A DNA stretch of 59,606 bases from Lachnospiraceae bacterium (GTDB taxonomy: Bacteria; Bacillota; Clostridia; Lachnospirales; Lachnospiraceae): assembly GCA_016282915.1 (NCBI GenBank), contig JAEELW010000105.1:1-59606 (forward strand), written 5' to 3'. The first letter of the stretch is position 1. Every line of letters begins with the position of its first letter. The position numbers and the translations under genes are program-made. The notes below the pieces were generated by a model. That model worked only from the letters and a program-made list of their open reading frames with translations. It was not told the DNA's origin and made no database searches. Below are positions 24,301 through 33,274 of this stretch, piece by piece.

Positions 24301-25103
24301 AAGCGTTGAAGAAGCTGAGTCGGAATCCCTATCTCTTTGTCGGCCTGATCCTGACGGTCTTTATGTGCCTGGTGACCCTTGTGGGGCTGGTCTATACCCC
24401 TTATGACACGACGGCCATGGATCTTTCGGATAAACTGGCGGGACCGTCGCTGCGGCATCTGATGGGCTGCGACAATTACGGCAGGGATATATTAAGCCGC
24501 GTGATGGAAGGGATGCGCAACACCTTTGTGATCGCGCTGCTCACGGTATTGATCGGGACCGTCTTCGGCGTGCTCGTCGGCGCGCTCTGCGGCTATTTCG
24601 GCGGCCTGCTGGACGATATCCTCATGCGTATCAACGACGTGCTCTTTTCTTTCCCGAGCATCCTGCTCGCATTGGTGATCATCAGCCTCCTCGGTACCGG
24701 GAGCTTCAATGTGGTGCTGGCGCTGGGGATCGCTTTTATCCCGAGTTTTGCGCGTATCGTGCGCTCCGAAGTGAAAAAACAGGCGGCCCTTGACTATGTG
24801 CAGAGCGCGCGTCTGATGGGGGCGGGCCATGCGCGGACGATCTTTGTACATATCCTGCCGAATATCGTGCCGGTGCTCTTAAGCTCGGTCATGATCGGCT
24901 TTAACAACGCCGTGCTGGCGGAAGCGGGGCTGAGCTATCTCGGGATCGGCGTGCAGCCGCCCGACGCGTCGCTGGGCCGTATGCTCTCCGAGGCGCAGTC
25001 CTATCTGTTCACGGCTCCCTGGTACGCGCTGTTCCCGGGACTGACCATCGTGCTCACGGTGCTGGGCTTTGCACTTCTGGCGGAGGGAATGTCGGAAAAA
25101 TGA
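24297..25103 (+). CDS. oligopeptide ABC transporter permease, DppC-like
   Basis: The 268-residue protein has about six membrane helices. An N-terminal helix is followed by HLMGCDNYGRDILSRVMEG, a signature of DppC/OppC subunits. The coupling loop reads QSARLMGAGHARTIFVHILPNIVP. It overlaps both neighbours by four bases (ATGA), indicating tight translational coupling. It pairs with the DppB-like subunit. Confidence 0.93.
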   Translation: MKALKKLSRNPYLFVGLILTVFMCLVTLVGLVYTPYDTTAMDLSDKLAGPSLRHLMGCDNYGRDILSRVMEGMRNTFVIALLTVLIGTVFGVLVGALCGYFGGLLDDILMRINDVLFSFPSILLALVIISLLGTGSFNVVLALGIAFIPSFARIVRSEVKKQAALDYVQSARLMGAGHARTIFVHILPNIVPVLLSSVMIGFNNAVLAEAGLSYLGIGVQPPDASLGRMLSEAQSYLFTAPWYALFPGLTIVLTVLGFALLAEGMSEK

Positions 25104-25891
25104 AGCTTTTGGAAGTAGTTGATTTCGGGATCGAGTTTCACGACCACGACCGGCCGGAGCAGGTGGTGGAAGGCGTGAACTTTTCACTCGAACAGGGCGG
25201 GATCCTTGGGATCGTGGGAGAATCCGGTTCCGGCAAATCCATGACGGCTCTGGCCATCGCGGGCCTGCTCCCTAGGAAAAAGCTGAAGAAGGAAGGGCAT
25301 ATCTATTTTGAAGGCAAGGATGTGCTCAGGATGGACCGTACGGAGCTGCGCGAGCTGCAGGGCGACGAGATCTGCATGATCTTCCAGGAACCGCAGAGCT
25401 GCTTAAATCCCGTGATGCGCATCGGTCCCCAGGTGGAAGAGGCGCTGCGGGTACACCGTAAGGAGATGAGCGCGGAGGAGCGCAGGGCGCGGGCCCTGGA
25501 ACGCCTCCGGGATGTGGAGCTTACGGATGCGGAGCGCGTCTATGATTCCTATCCGCACGAGCTTTCCGGCGGTATGCGGCAGCGCGTGATGATCGCGGCG
25601 GCCATGGTGGGGAGCCCGCATCTGCTCATCGCCGACGAGCCTACCACGGCGCTGGACGTGACGGTGCAGGCCCAGATCATACAGCTTCTGAAGCGCCTGA
25701 ACGAGGACGAAAAACTGGCGATCCTCTTTATCTCCCATGACCTGTCCCTGATCCGGCAGATCTCCCACAGCGTGCTGGTGATGCAGCATGGGAAACTGGT
25801 GGAATCCGGCCCTGTGGAGCGTATCTTCGAGGATCCGCAGGAAGAATATACGAAGAATCTGATCGCAGCCATACCGAAGGTGAAACTATGA
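25100..25891 (+). CDS. oligopeptide ABC transporter ATPase, DppD-like
   Basis: A 263-residue cytoplasmic ATPase. Walker A is GESGSGKS (about residue 40), the Q-loop is in FQEPQSCLNP, the ABC signature LSGGMRQR, Walker B LLIADEPT and the H-loop SHD. The SCLNP segment after the Q-loop is typical of DppD/OppD. The C-terminal Cys-rich cluster of some family members is missing. It energises uptake together with the next protein, whose gene overlaps by four bases. Confidence 0.93.
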   Translation: MKLLEVVDFGIEFHDHDRPEQVVEGVNFSLEQGGILGIVGESGSGKSMTALAIAGLLPRKKLKKEGHIYFEGKDVLRMDRTELRELQGDEICMIFQEPQSCLNPVMRIGPQVEEALRVHRKEMSAEERRARALERLRDVELTDAERVYDSYPHELSGGMRQRVMIAAAMVGSPHLLIADEPTTALDVTVQAQIIQLLKRLNEDEKLAILFISHDLSLIRQISHSVLVMQHGKLVESGPVERIFEDPQEEYTKNLIAAIPKVKL

Positions 25892-26628
25892 GCGAAGCGA
25901 TGATCGAGATGAAAAACGTAGAGATGAGTTTTGCCGCGCGCGGAAAACGCGGGGAGCGCAAGCAGGTCTTAAACGGCGTGAACCTTACGGTCGCGCCCGG
26001 AGAGATCGTGGGGCTGGCGGGCGAAAGCGGCAGCGGAAAGACCACCATCGCCAAGCTGATCCTCGGCATGCACAGGCCTGTGGGCGGCAGCATCGAGTGC
26101 AGGGAGAAAGCGCCGCAGATGGTCTTTCAGGATCCCTATGCGTCCCTGAACCCGGCCTACAGCATCTCCTGGATCATGCAGGAGCCCCTGCGCCTGAATA
26201 CAAAGCTGAAGGCGGCGGAGCGGCTGGAGCGCGTCACGCAGATGCTTCACGAAGTGGGGCTGGATGAGACTTATCTGGAACGTAAGCCGAAAGAGCTTTC
26301 CGGCGGGCAGCGGCAGCGGATCTGTATCGGAACGGCTTTGATGCTGGATACAAAGCTTCTGATCGCGGATGAGCCGGTATCCGCGCTGGATGTGACCGTG
26401 GCGGCCCAGGTGCTGAGCCTGCTGCGCCGCATGCAGGAGGAGAGAGGCCTTTCCATGCTCTTTATCTCGCATGACCTGCGCACCATGTATCATTTCTGCC
26501 ATCGTATCCTGATCCTCCGTGAAGGACGCATCATCGAGGAAGGCGAACCCGCAAAGCTCTACCGCGAACCGAAGGAGGAATATACGAAGCTTTTGCTTCA
26601 GAGTGCCGGGATCAAAGCCCGGGAATAA
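25888..26628 (+). CDS. oligopeptide ABC transporter ATPase, DppF-like
   Basis: The second ATPase of the importer, 246 residues. Walker A GESGSGKTT, QDPYASLNP after the Q-loop, signature LSGGQRQR, Walker B LLIADEPVSALDVT and H-loop SHDLRT are all intact. At 246 residues it is shorter than many DppF proteins (about 310-330), lacking their C-terminal extension. It is the last gene of the operon; hairpins follow at 26680-26758. Confidence 0.93.
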   Translation: MSEAMIEMKNVEMSFAARGKRGERKQVLNGVNLTVAPGEIVGLAGESGSGKTTIAKLILGMHRPVGGSIECREKAPQMVFQDPYASLNPAYSISWIMQEPLRLNTKLKAAERLERVTQMLHEVGLDETYLERKPKELSGGQRQRICIGTALMLDTKLLIADEPVSALDVTVAAQVLSLLRRMQEERGLSMLFISHDLRTMYHFCHRILILREGRIIEEGEPAKLYREPKEEYTKLLLQSAGIKARE

Positions 26629-26679
26629 GCTTCGTGTTGCCTGCTTTTTTGCCCGTTTGGGTGTATATTGGACATACAA

Positions 26680-26758
26680 AAGCGCTACCCGTATTGCAGC
26701 GCTTAGCCTGTAGTTTTAGTCAGAAAGACCGTCGCTTACGAGGCTGGGCGGTCTTTTC
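26680..26758 (+). terminator. hairpin pair ending the transporter operon
   Basis: AAGCGCT/AGCGCTT (26680-26704) is followed by AAAGACCG/CGGTCTTT (26724-26756) with a 17-base loop, ending TTTTCTGTTT. The second stem is the likelier terminator. Confidence 0.6.
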
Positions 26759-26777
26759 TGTTTCTGCCGACAGGAGT

Positions 26778-26807
26778 TTGACAAGCCGGCTTATTTCATG
26801 GTAGAAT
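26778..26807 (+). promoter_or_regulatory. promoter of the phosphodiester glycosidase gene
   Basis: TTGACA (26778-26783), 18 bases, TAGAAT (26802-26807), about 70 bases before the start codon. Confidence 0.65.
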
Positions 26808-26877
26808 AATACGGATTTTATGTTAACCGATACGGACGCTGCCGAAAGGCGGATCTTTTTGCTGACATAATTAAAGG

Positions 26878-28479
26878 ATGAGCTGGAAAGAAAAGAGAAA
26901 AAGACAGATAAGACGGAGAGTGGCGGCGTTTTTCTGCCTGCCGCTGTCCCTGCTCCTGATGGTGCTCCTGGGGCGCGGGATGAAGAACCGTGTTTCCGCG
27001 GAGGACAGCGCAACGAAGCTTGAGCCCGCACAGGAACCCACGCTTTCGGTGCAGGAAGCGGGAGATGATGTCTACCGTTTTACGCCGGAAGAACTGGAAG
27101 AAGCCAGGGAAGAGCTGGAAGAACAGGGAGCAGAGGACGCGGATGCGGAGGAAGAGCTTCCCGTACCTACGCAGGCACCGGTAAGGCCGCACCAGGACTG
27201 GCTCGTGGATGTGAGCGATGAATACGACAAGACCCTCGGAAACTATGAGGTGATCTCCATTTCGGGCTTTCATCCCTATGTTTTTGCACCCGACGGCGCC
27301 GGCAGCGGAGTGATCCGCGACGTGAGCAGCGTGACCAGACTCGTGGAGGACTACGGGGAAGGCCAGCATGTGGCGGTGGCACTGAATGCAGGGATTTTTT
27401 ATGACAGCCTGGCTTCCAGGGTGTACTGCTTCGGCGGCAAGCAGGCGGACGGGATACTGATCGCCGGCGGCACCGTGCTCAAGAGCGTGGAGACCGTGGA
27501 TCATACGGAATGCGAACCTCTCGTGATCGATGAGGACGGCAACGTGGGCTGGACCGATTTCTATGCGGACGCCGATGCGCTGGCCCGCGGAAACGGGTAT
27601 TATTACGATATTCACGGTAATAAAGTGACCGGGAAAAAGATCGTATCGGCGGTGACCGGTTTCGTGCCGATCCTGGTGAACGGGAAAAATCTCTACGACG
27701 CTTCGGCAGCGCCGCTTTACGGTTACGGCAACTATGTAAATCATTATTTCGGCCGCTGGGGGCGGCAGGTCTTTGGCGTGCGCGAGGACGGAAGCTTTGT
27801 GATCCTTACCGTGACGACCAAGAGCTGGACGCTGAAAAACGCGGCGGATGCGGCGCTGAAGCACGGCTGTGTCTTTGCCTATAACCTGGACGGCGGCAAC
27901 AGCATCGAGACCGTGGTGTCCGATTTTACCGGAGGAGAGCGCAGGATCGAGACCCTCAACAAAGTGAACTGGGGCAACCAGATCCCGGCCTGCATCGTGT
28001 TTACGGATGACAGTATCGCGCCGGTCAGCGCCGTTCCGGAAGAGATCACGGTAACGGCACCGGAGGAGAGCATACCGGCAGGTACGAGCTGGGCCGGCAT
28101 CGCGGAGCGCCTGGTCGTGGAAGAACGCTTTACAAACGCCAACGGCCACGATTCGAAGCGCCGCGTCTACAGTTATCTTTCGGCTCTGCAGGAACCGGTG
28201 GAACGCGCGGTGATGTGCGTATCCGGAACAAAGAAAAAACAGACGCTGATCTCCGGCGGAAACCTCGCCTATACCAAGACCAAGGGCGAAGCCTGGGGAA
28301 ATCTCCGTATGAATGACAATACCCGCTATGACGGAAAATACTATGATTTCGGCACGGGCTTTACACTGGAGAGCGAAGACGATCTGACGACGCCCGGGAA
28401 AAAGACCGTGACGGTAAGCTACAATCCGGGCGGCGGCTGGCGGGATCTGACGACGGAAGTCAGCTTTACGATGGAGTGA
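26878..28479 (+). CDS. membrane-anchored phosphodiester glycosidase (NAGPA domain)
   Basis: A basic N-terminus and a helix (about residues 14-34) should act as an uncleaved anchor or signal. An acidic linker follows to residue 100. The NAGPA domain (PF09992) covers about 120-390: VALNAGIF, YCFGGKQADGILI, GFVPILVNG and YNLDGGNSIETV, the last being the conserved acidic motif near the active site. In other bacteria such domains remove phosphodiester-linked sugars or take part in exopolysaccharide turnover. The C-terminal 130 residues are unassigned. The stop overlaps the upstream end of the YqeG gene region, so the two are cotranscribed. Confidence 0.85.
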   Translation: MSWKEKRKRQIRRRVAAFFCLPLSLLLMVLLGRGMKNRVSAEDSATKLEPAQEPTLSVQEAGDDVYRFTPEELEEAREELEEQGAEDADAEEELPVPTQAPVRPHQDWLVDVSDEYDKTLGNYEVISISGFHPYVFAPDGAGSGVIRDVSSVTRLVEDYGEGQHVAVALNAGIFYDSLASRVYCFGGKQADGILIAGGTVLKSVETVDHTECEPLVIDEDGNVGWTDFYADADALARGNGYYYDIHGNKVTGKKIVSAVTGFVPILVNGKNLYDASAAPLYGYGNYVNHYFGRWGRQVFGVREDGSFVILTVTTKSWTLKNAADAALKHGCVFAYNLDGGNSIETVVSDFTGGERRIETLNKVNWGNQIPACIVFTDDSIAPVSAVPEEITVTAPEESIPAGTSWAGIAERLVVEERFTNANGHDSKRRVYSYLSALQEPVERAVMCVSGTKKKQTLISGGNLAYTKTKGEAWGNLRMNDNTRYDGKYYDFGTGFTLESEDDLTTPGKKTVTVSYNPGGGWRDLTTEVSFTME

Positions 28480-28484
28480 ATGTG

Positions 28485-29000
28485 ATGTTTGGGGCACTGT
28501 TACCGGAGCGTTTTGTAAAGAGCGCATATAAGGTGGATTATGATGATCTGTACCGGCGGGGCTACCGCGGACTGATCTTTGATATCGACAATACGCTGGT
28601 CCCGCATGATGCGCCCGCCACGGCGCGGGCGGCGATGCTGGTGCGGAAGCTCAGAAAAAGAGGCTTTTGCGTTGAGATCGTTTCCAATAATGAGGAACCG
28701 CGCGTAAAGAGCTTTGCGGAAGGCGTCGGCTGCGATTATGTTTACAAGGCCGGCAAGCCGAAGTGCGGCGGCTATCTGGAAGCCGTGCGGAAGATGGGGC
28801 TGCGCCGCGAAGCGGTCATGGTGATCGGCGACCAGCTGTTTACGGATATCTGGGGAGCCAACCGCAGCCGCATGCATAATATCCTGGTTGGACGGATCTC
28901 CTTTCGGGAGCCGCCCCATATCCATCTGAAACGTATTCTGGAATACCCCCTGCTCCTTGCTTTTTTTGCACGTGAGAAAAAGCGTACAAAAAGCTCTTAG
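28485..29000 (+). CDS. YqeG-family HAD phosphatase
   Basis: A 171-residue HAD superfamily IIIA enzyme. FDIDNTLV (about residues 32-39) holds the nucleophile and acid Asp. EIVSNN is motif II, the Lys in AGKPK is motif III, and VIGDQLFTDIWGANR is motif IV. The family acts on small phosphorylated substrates; one relative is a mitochondrial phosphatidylglycerophosphatase, so phospholipid synthesis is possible. ATG 28485 has GGAG eight bases upstream and is preferred over GTG 28476. Confidence 0.88.
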   Translation: MFGALLPERFVKSAYKVDYDDLYRRGYRGLIFDIDNTLVPHDAPATARAAMLVRKLRKRGFCVEIVSNNEEPRVKSFAEGVGCDYVYKAGKPKCGGYLEAVRKMGLRREAVMVIGDQLFTDIWGANRSRMHNILVGRISFREPPHIHLKRILEYPLLLAFFAREKKRTKSS

Positions 29001-29045
29001 GATATCCGGCAGGGTTTACCCCAAAAAAGAAAAGGACAAAGGAAA

Positions 29046-29933
29046 ATGGAAAGAGAGATCAGCGCGCATACGGGAATGCTGGGCCTTCTGGGGCATCCGG
29101 TGGGACATTCGGTCTCGCCTTACCTGCAGAACCGTCTGGCGGCGCTTCACGGCCTGGACCTCTGTTATCTGGCCTGGGATGTGGAAGCGGAAAAGCTGGA
29201 GGATGCTCTGCGCGGTGCCCGGGCGATGGGCGTGCGCGGGATGAACGTGACCGTACCGCACAAGCAGGCGGTACGTGCATTCCTCGCGGCGGAAGATGAG
29301 AGCGCCGCAAGGATCGGGGCGGTCAATACCCTGAAAAATGAGCCGGACGGCTGGCACGGGTACAATACGGACATGCCCGGTTTCCTGGATGCGCTGGCCG
29401 ATGACGGTGTGGAGCTGAAGGGCAGGAGAGTGGTGGTGCTGGGAGCCGGCGGCGCTGCCAATGCCATACTCTGCGGAGTGCTTGCTTCGGCACCGGAACA
29501 GGTCCTTCTGTATAACCGCAGCGCGGACAAGGCGGAAGCGCTGCTCGGGCGTCTGTCCCCTTTTTATCCCGGCGTGAAGGCGGCCGTGGTCAGGGTGGCA
29601 GAGGAGCTGCCTGCGGCGATGGAAGGCGGCGCGGACGACTGGATCGCTGTCCAGACCACCAGCCTGGGAATGGCGCCGCATACGGAGACGAAACTGATCG
29701 CTGACAATGCTTTTTACAGCCGCATAGAGACCGGCTATGATATCGTTTTCAATCCGGCGGATACGGCCTTTATGAAGGCGGTGCGCGCGGCCGGTGCGGG
29801 AAAGATGAGCTTTAACGGGCTGAAGATGCTCCTGTATCAGGGAATACGTTCGTTTGAGATATGGACCGGGGCGTCGACGGGGCGCGATGAGGCGCGGAAA
29901 CTGCTTCCGGGAATGGCGGAGAGGATAGGATGA
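29046..29933 (+). CDS. aroE: shikimate dehydrogenase
   Basis: Reduces 3-dehydroshikimate to shikimate with NADPH. The substrate-binding domain shows GHPVGHSVSPYLQN (residues about 14-27), with the shikimate-contacting Ser pair, and NVTVPHKQAV with the catalytic Lys. GYNTDMPGF and the Rossmann motif VLGAGGAANAI follow. The length of 295 residues is normal. It heads an aroE-aroQ-aroK run, with the next gene's in-frame leader overlapping its stop. No other shikimate genes are in the window. Confidence 0.94.
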   Translation: MEREISAHTGMLGLLGHPVGHSVSPYLQNRLAALHGLDLCYLAWDVEAEKLEDALRGARAMGVRGMNVTVPHKQAVRAFLAAEDESAARIGAVNTLKNEPDGWHGYNTDMPGFLDALADDGVELKGRRVVVLGAGGAANAILCGVLASAPEQVLLYNRSADKAEALLGRLSPFYPGVKAAVVRVAEELPAAMEGGADDWIAVQTTSLGMAPHTETKLIADNAFYSRIETGYDIVFNPADTAFMKAVRAAGAGKMSFNGLKMLLYQGIRSFEIWTGASTGRDEARKLLPGMAERIG

Positions 29934-29983
29934 AGCTCTTCCGCCGCGGGAAGCTTCTAAAAAACGCAGATGGAGGACAGACT

Positions 29984-30430
29984 ATGAAGATACTGATCAT
30001 CAACGGACCGAATATCAATTTCCTGGGGATACGCGAAAAGGCGGTATACGGGACGGAGAATTATGATGAGCTGCTTCGGCGCATTGAAAAGAAGGCGCAG
30101 GAAACGGACTGCAGCGTGGAAGTATTCCAGTCCAATCACGAGGGTGCGATCATCGACCGTATCCAGGATGCCTATTCCGACGGGAGCGAGGGCATCATCA
30201 TCAATCCCGGCGCCTATACCCATTACAGCTATGCCATACGTGATGCGCTGGCTTCGGTAGATATGCCGAAGATCGAGCTGCATATCTCGGACATCTCCGT
30301 CCGTGAAGAATTCCGGCATATCTCCGTTACGGCGGAAGTCTGTGACGAGCAGATCAAGGGCCTGGGGCTGGACGGCTATCTCGTGGCCATCGATCACATG
30401 CGTCAGAGGATCGCGGAGAGGAAAGCCTGA
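29984..30430 (+). CDS. aroQ: 3-dehydroquinate dehydratase, type II
   Basis: Converts 3-dehydroquinate to 3-dehydroshikimate by an enolate mechanism. INGPNINFLG is the N-terminal signature, the catalytic Tyr is in VYGTE, NPGAYTHYSYAIRDAL contains the substrate-binding Asn and His region, and ELHISDI follows. The length of 148 residues is normal for the dodecameric type II enzyme. The start is taken at 29984 because GGAGG (29971-29975) is eight bases upstream; an 18-codon in-frame extension to 29930 is not conserved in the family. The next gene starts at the base after the stop. Confidence 0.94.
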   Translation: MKILIINGPNINFLGIREKAVYGTENYDELLRRIEKKAQETDCSVEVFQSNHEGAIIDRIQDAYSDGSEGIIINPGAYTHYSYAIRDALASVDMPKIELHISDISVREEFRHISVTAEVCDEQIKGLGLDGYLVAIDHMRQRIAERKA

Positions 30431-30952
30431 ATGGAAAACATCGTTCTGATCGGCTATATGGGCTGCGGGAAGAGCAGCACGGCGTCGGCCCTTTCAAAGA
30501 AGAGCGGTCTGAGCGTGCTGGATACGGATGCGGCCATCGCCGCCCATATGGGGATGAGCATCACGGACATTTTTGAGAGATACGGCGAGGAACGTTTCCG
30601 CAGCGAGGAGACGGAGCTTCTGAAAAGGCTTGTGCGGGAGGGCTTCCGCGGCATCCTTTCGGCCGGCGGAGGAACGCCTTTAAGAGAGGAGAACCGCGGC
30701 CTTTTAAGACAGCTGGGAACCGTGGTCTGGCTCACTGCGGAGCCCGCTACCATCGCGGACCGTCTGAAATATGACAGCAGCCGGCCGCTGCTGGCCGGGG
30801 CCTCCGGCAGGGAGGAAAGGATCTCCCGCATACGGAATATGCTCGATCAGCGGGAAGCCGCCTATGCTGCGGCAGCCATGCGGCGGATCGCCACGGACGG
30901 TCTCGACGTGAATGCGGTCGCGGAGCAGATCCTCGGGAGCTTTTCCGCCTGA
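30431..30952 (+). CDS. aroK: shikimate kinase
   Basis: Phosphorylates shikimate at O3 with ATP. GYMGCGKSS (about residues 8-16) is the Walker A loop, LDTDAAI holds the magnesium and shikimate Asp, FRSEE the shikimate-binding Arg, AGGGTPL the conserved GGG loop, and SSRPLL the lid Arg. It is 173 residues long and follows aroQ with no gap. With AroE and AroQ it covers three consecutive steps from 3-dehydroquinate to shikimate 3-phosphate. Confidence 0.93.
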   Translation: MENIVLIGYMGCGKSSTASALSKKSGLSVLDTDAAIAAHMGMSITDIFERYGEERFRSEETELLKRLVREGFRGILSAGGGTPLREENRGLLRQLGTVVWLTAEPATIADRLKYDSSRPLLAGASGREERISRIRNMLDQREAAYAAAAMRRIATDGLDVNAVAEQILGSFSA

Positions 30953-30981
30953 TACGGTGCGGACTGCCCGTATCGTAACTC

Positions 30982-31010
30982 TTGCACAAATCCGCGAGAT
31001 AAGATATACT
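30982..31010 (+). promoter_or_regulatory. promoter of the Nudix gene unit
   Basis: TTGCAC (30982-30987), 17 bases, TATACT (31005-31010), about 38 bases before ATG 31048. Confidence 0.7.
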
Positions 31011-31047
31011 GTATTTCAAGTATGCACATCCACAGGAGGACTAGGCG

Positions 31048-31488
31048 ATGATCGAGGCAGTCAGCTGCGGTGGTGTGGTGATCTTTCGGGGAAAAATACT
31101 GTTGCTGTACAAAAACTACAGGAACCGTTATGAAGGATGGGTCCTGCCCAAGGGGACAGTGGAAAAAGGCGAGGAGTTCCCGCAGACCGCTTTGCGGGAG
31201 GTCCAGGAAGAGACCGGCGTAAAGGCAAGGATCATCAAGTACATCGGAAAGAGCGATTACAGCTTCAGCGTGCCCGAAGATGTGGTGGAAAAAGAAGTCC
31301 ACTGGTATCTGATGAGGGCCGACAGTTATTATTCCAGACCGCAGCGGGAAGAATATTTTTGCGATTCCGGCTACTACAAGTACCACGAAGCCTGGCATTT
31401 ACTGAAATTTGCCAACGAAAAACAGATCCTTGAGAGCGCCTACAGCGATTATCAGAGCCTGTATCGCGCCAGGTTGTGGAACGGGTGA
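31048..31488 (+). CDS. Nudix hydrolase
   Basis: The Nudix box is complete: G-x5-E-x7-REVxEETGV (about residues 36-59), which binds metal and the pyrophosphate of the substrate. The N-terminus SCGGVVIFRGKILLLYK is the usual first strand. Substrates may be nucleotide sugars, diadenosine polyphosphates or mutagenic nucleotides; sequence does not decide. The 146-residue protein starts the unit that continues with the unknown 31493 gene, DUF2953 and YtfJ genes, all in the same direction with short gaps. Confidence 0.92.
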   Translation: MIEAVSCGGVVIFRGKILLLYKNYRNRYEGWVLPKGTVEKGEEFPQTALREVQEETGVKARIIKYIGKSDYSFSVPEDVVEKEVHWYLMRADSYYSRPQREEYFCDSGYYKYHEAWHLLKFANEKQILESAYSDYQSLYRARLWNG

Positions 31489-31492
31489 AGCG

Positions 31493-31765
31493 ATGTATAC
31501 CTTTGATCCGGGACTTTTTGTCAGCAAGGGGCTGAAAAAGAACAAAATGAAGCTGTGCGAAAGCTTTATGCAGGGCAGGGTGGTTCCGGACGTCTTTGTG
31601 ATCTACCGGAACGAAAATACGGGCCGGGCAGAGTTTACCAGCGGCAAGTATCTGAAGCAGCGCTATTATGCGGATAAGGACATGCATATCCTGGGACTGA
31701 CGGAGGATTACGAAACGGCGCTGCATTATCTGGCGCTTTCCGCGGCAGAAAGTGTGGGAGAGTAG
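31493..31765 (+). CDS. small uncharacterised protein
   Basis: A 90-residue soluble protein beginning MYTFDPGLFVSKGL, with no signal peptide or recognisable motif. It has a moderate charge and a possible alpha/beta fold. The ATG at 31493 lies four bases after the Nudix stop, with GGTGAAG just upstream; the longer frame back to 31409 overlaps the Nudix gene and is unlikely. Neighbours suggest a conserved small partner of the Nudix/DUF2953 unit. Confidence 0.75.
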   Translation: MYTFDPGLFVSKGLKKNKMKLCESFMQGRVVPDVFVIYRNENTGRAEFTSGKYLKQRYYADKDMHILGLTEDYETALHYLALSAAESVGE

Positions 31766-31767
31766 AG

Positions 31768-32817
31768 ATGGCGGTGTTTCTGTCGGTTCTCAGGATCATC
31801 GGCATCGTTCTTTTATGTATTCTCGGCCTGATCCTGCTCATGATCCTCTGTGTGCTCTTTGTTCCCTTCCGCTACCGGGTGGATGCGGGCAAGGAGGAGA
31901 GCCTGCGTGCCCGCGCGCGCGTTCACTGGCTTTTGTATTTTGTGATCGTTGATCTTCTGTATGACGACGGGATCAATATGCGGCTGCGTATCCTGGGCAT
32001 TCCTTTTTACGATAAAAAGAAAAAGGAAGCAAAGGCCGCACGGAAGCGCGAGAAGGAAGAAGCGCGCAGAAAGAAAAAGGGCGAGAAGGACAATGACGCG
32101 GCAGCGGAGAACGCAGCGGAAAGCGGTACGGAAGAAGCTGCCGGAGACGGGATAGAAGAAGAGAAAGCGGCGGAAAATACCGCCGGACAGGCGGCCGCGG
32201 ACAAGCCGGAAGAAAAGCCGGCAGAAAGCACGGAAGCGGCAGAGGAAGAGAGCGCGGACGAAGGCGGAGAAAAAGAAAAGAAGCCGCATATCCCTCTCGG
32301 AAAAAGGATCGAGGCTGCCTGGGATGCCTTTACGGACTTCCTCTGGGAACTGCCGGATAAGGCGGACGAAGGCATAGACGGGCTGCTTGAAAAAGCGGAA
32401 GCCCTTAAGGATAAGGTTTCGGAACTGTGGGATACGGTGGATTACTACCAGAGGCTGCTCGGCAGCGACGGTACGGCCTGGGTCATCGAGTATGTCAAAA
32501 AACGTATCCTTAAGATACTGAAGGGGATACGTCCCCGGAAGATCAGGGCGTATCTGGAGATCCGGGATGACGATCCCGGTCAGGTGGCGAAGTTCTGGCA
32601 GTATTATGCGATGGCACTGCCCGTGCTGGATCACATTCCGGGCAGGGTGGAGCTGGACGCGCAGCAGGATGAAAAATCCTTCCGCTTCAAGGCTATGGTC
32701 AAGGGAAGGGTATTTGTCATCACCCTGGTCAAAAACGGACTTGCATTACTCTTAAACCGCAAGGTGAAGAGATTTATCAAGCTGCTCAAAAGAGAAGATG
32801 AGCAAGGAAAGGAGTAA
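31768..32817 (+). CDS. DUF2953 membrane protein (YtfI-like)
   Basis: The N-terminal helix (about residues 8-34) is followed by FVPFRYRVD, typical of the DUF2953 group. A long Lys/Glu/Ala-rich insert (about 80-175) splits the domain. The remainder resembles the C-terminal beta region of YtfI-like proteins. In Bacillus the ytfI and ytfJ genes are adjacent, as here, and YtfJ/GerW is needed for normal spore germination. A role with the YtfJ protein at the spore or cell membrane is likely but not shown. Confidence 0.82.
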   Translation: MAVFLSVLRIIGIVLLCILGLILLMILCVLFVPFRYRVDAGKEESLRARARVHWLLYFVIVDLLYDDGINMRLRILGIPFYDKKKKEAKAARKREKEEARRKKKGEKDNDAAAENAAESGTEEAAGDGIEEEKAAENTAGQAAADKPEEKPAESTEAAEEESADEGGEKEKKPHIPLGKRIEAAWDAFTDFLWELPDKADEGIDGLLEKAEALKDKVSELWDTVDYYQRLLGSDGTAWVIEYVKKRILKILKGIRPRKIRAYLEIRDDDPGQVAKFWQYYAMALPVLDHIPGRVELDAQQDEKSFRFKAMVKGRVFVITLVKNGLALLLNRKVKRFIKLLKREDEQGKE

Positions 32818-32819
32818 TT

Positions 32820-33257
32820 ATGGCGGAGAATGACAACAGTATCTCAAATGTGATGGGGTCGATGCTCCAGAATGTGGAACATCTGGTAGGCTCCAAGACG
32901 GTGATCGGGGAACCGGTAAAGGTCGGCGATACCACGATCATCCCGCTGGTTGACGTATCCTTCGGGCTGGCTGCAGGCGCCGGATCGAAAAAGAACGGCA
33001 ACAGCAAGAACAGCGGTATGGGAGGCATGAACGCAAAGCTTTCGCCGTCGGCGATCCTTGTCATCCAGGACGGTCATTCCCGTCTGATCAGCGTAAAGGA
33101 ATCCTCCAGCGTTTCCAAACTGGCGGATCTGATCCCCGAGCTCATCGACAAATTCAAGGCCCGCAAAGCCGTGAAGGTGGACGGTGATGAGGCAAAGGAG
33201 GCAGCGTTCCCCGAAGGGGAAGACGTTTCGTCGTCAGCGTCATTCGATAAGAAATAA
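32820..33257 (+). CDS. YtfJ/GerW-family sporulation protein
   Basis: The 145-residue protein has the family pattern: NVMGSMLQNVEHLVGSKTVIGEPVKVGDTTIIPLVDVSFGLAAG, a Gly/Asn/Lys loop, then AKLSPSAILVIQDGHSRLISV. YtfJ (GerW) is a spore protein required for proper germination in B. subtilis, although family members occur widely, including in non-sporulating species. Two bases separate it from the DUF2953 gene, as in the ytfI-ytfJ pair. A Ser/Asp-rich tail ends the protein. Confidence 0.88.
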   Translation: MAENDNSISNVMGSMLQNVEHLVGSKTVIGEPVKVGDTTIIPLVDVSFGLAAGAGSKKNGNSKNSGMGGMNAKLSPSAILVIQDGHSRLISVKESSSVSKLADLIPELIDKFKARKAVKVDGDEAKEAAFPEGEDVSSSASFDKK

Positions 33258-33274
33258 GCCGGGACGGAGGCAGT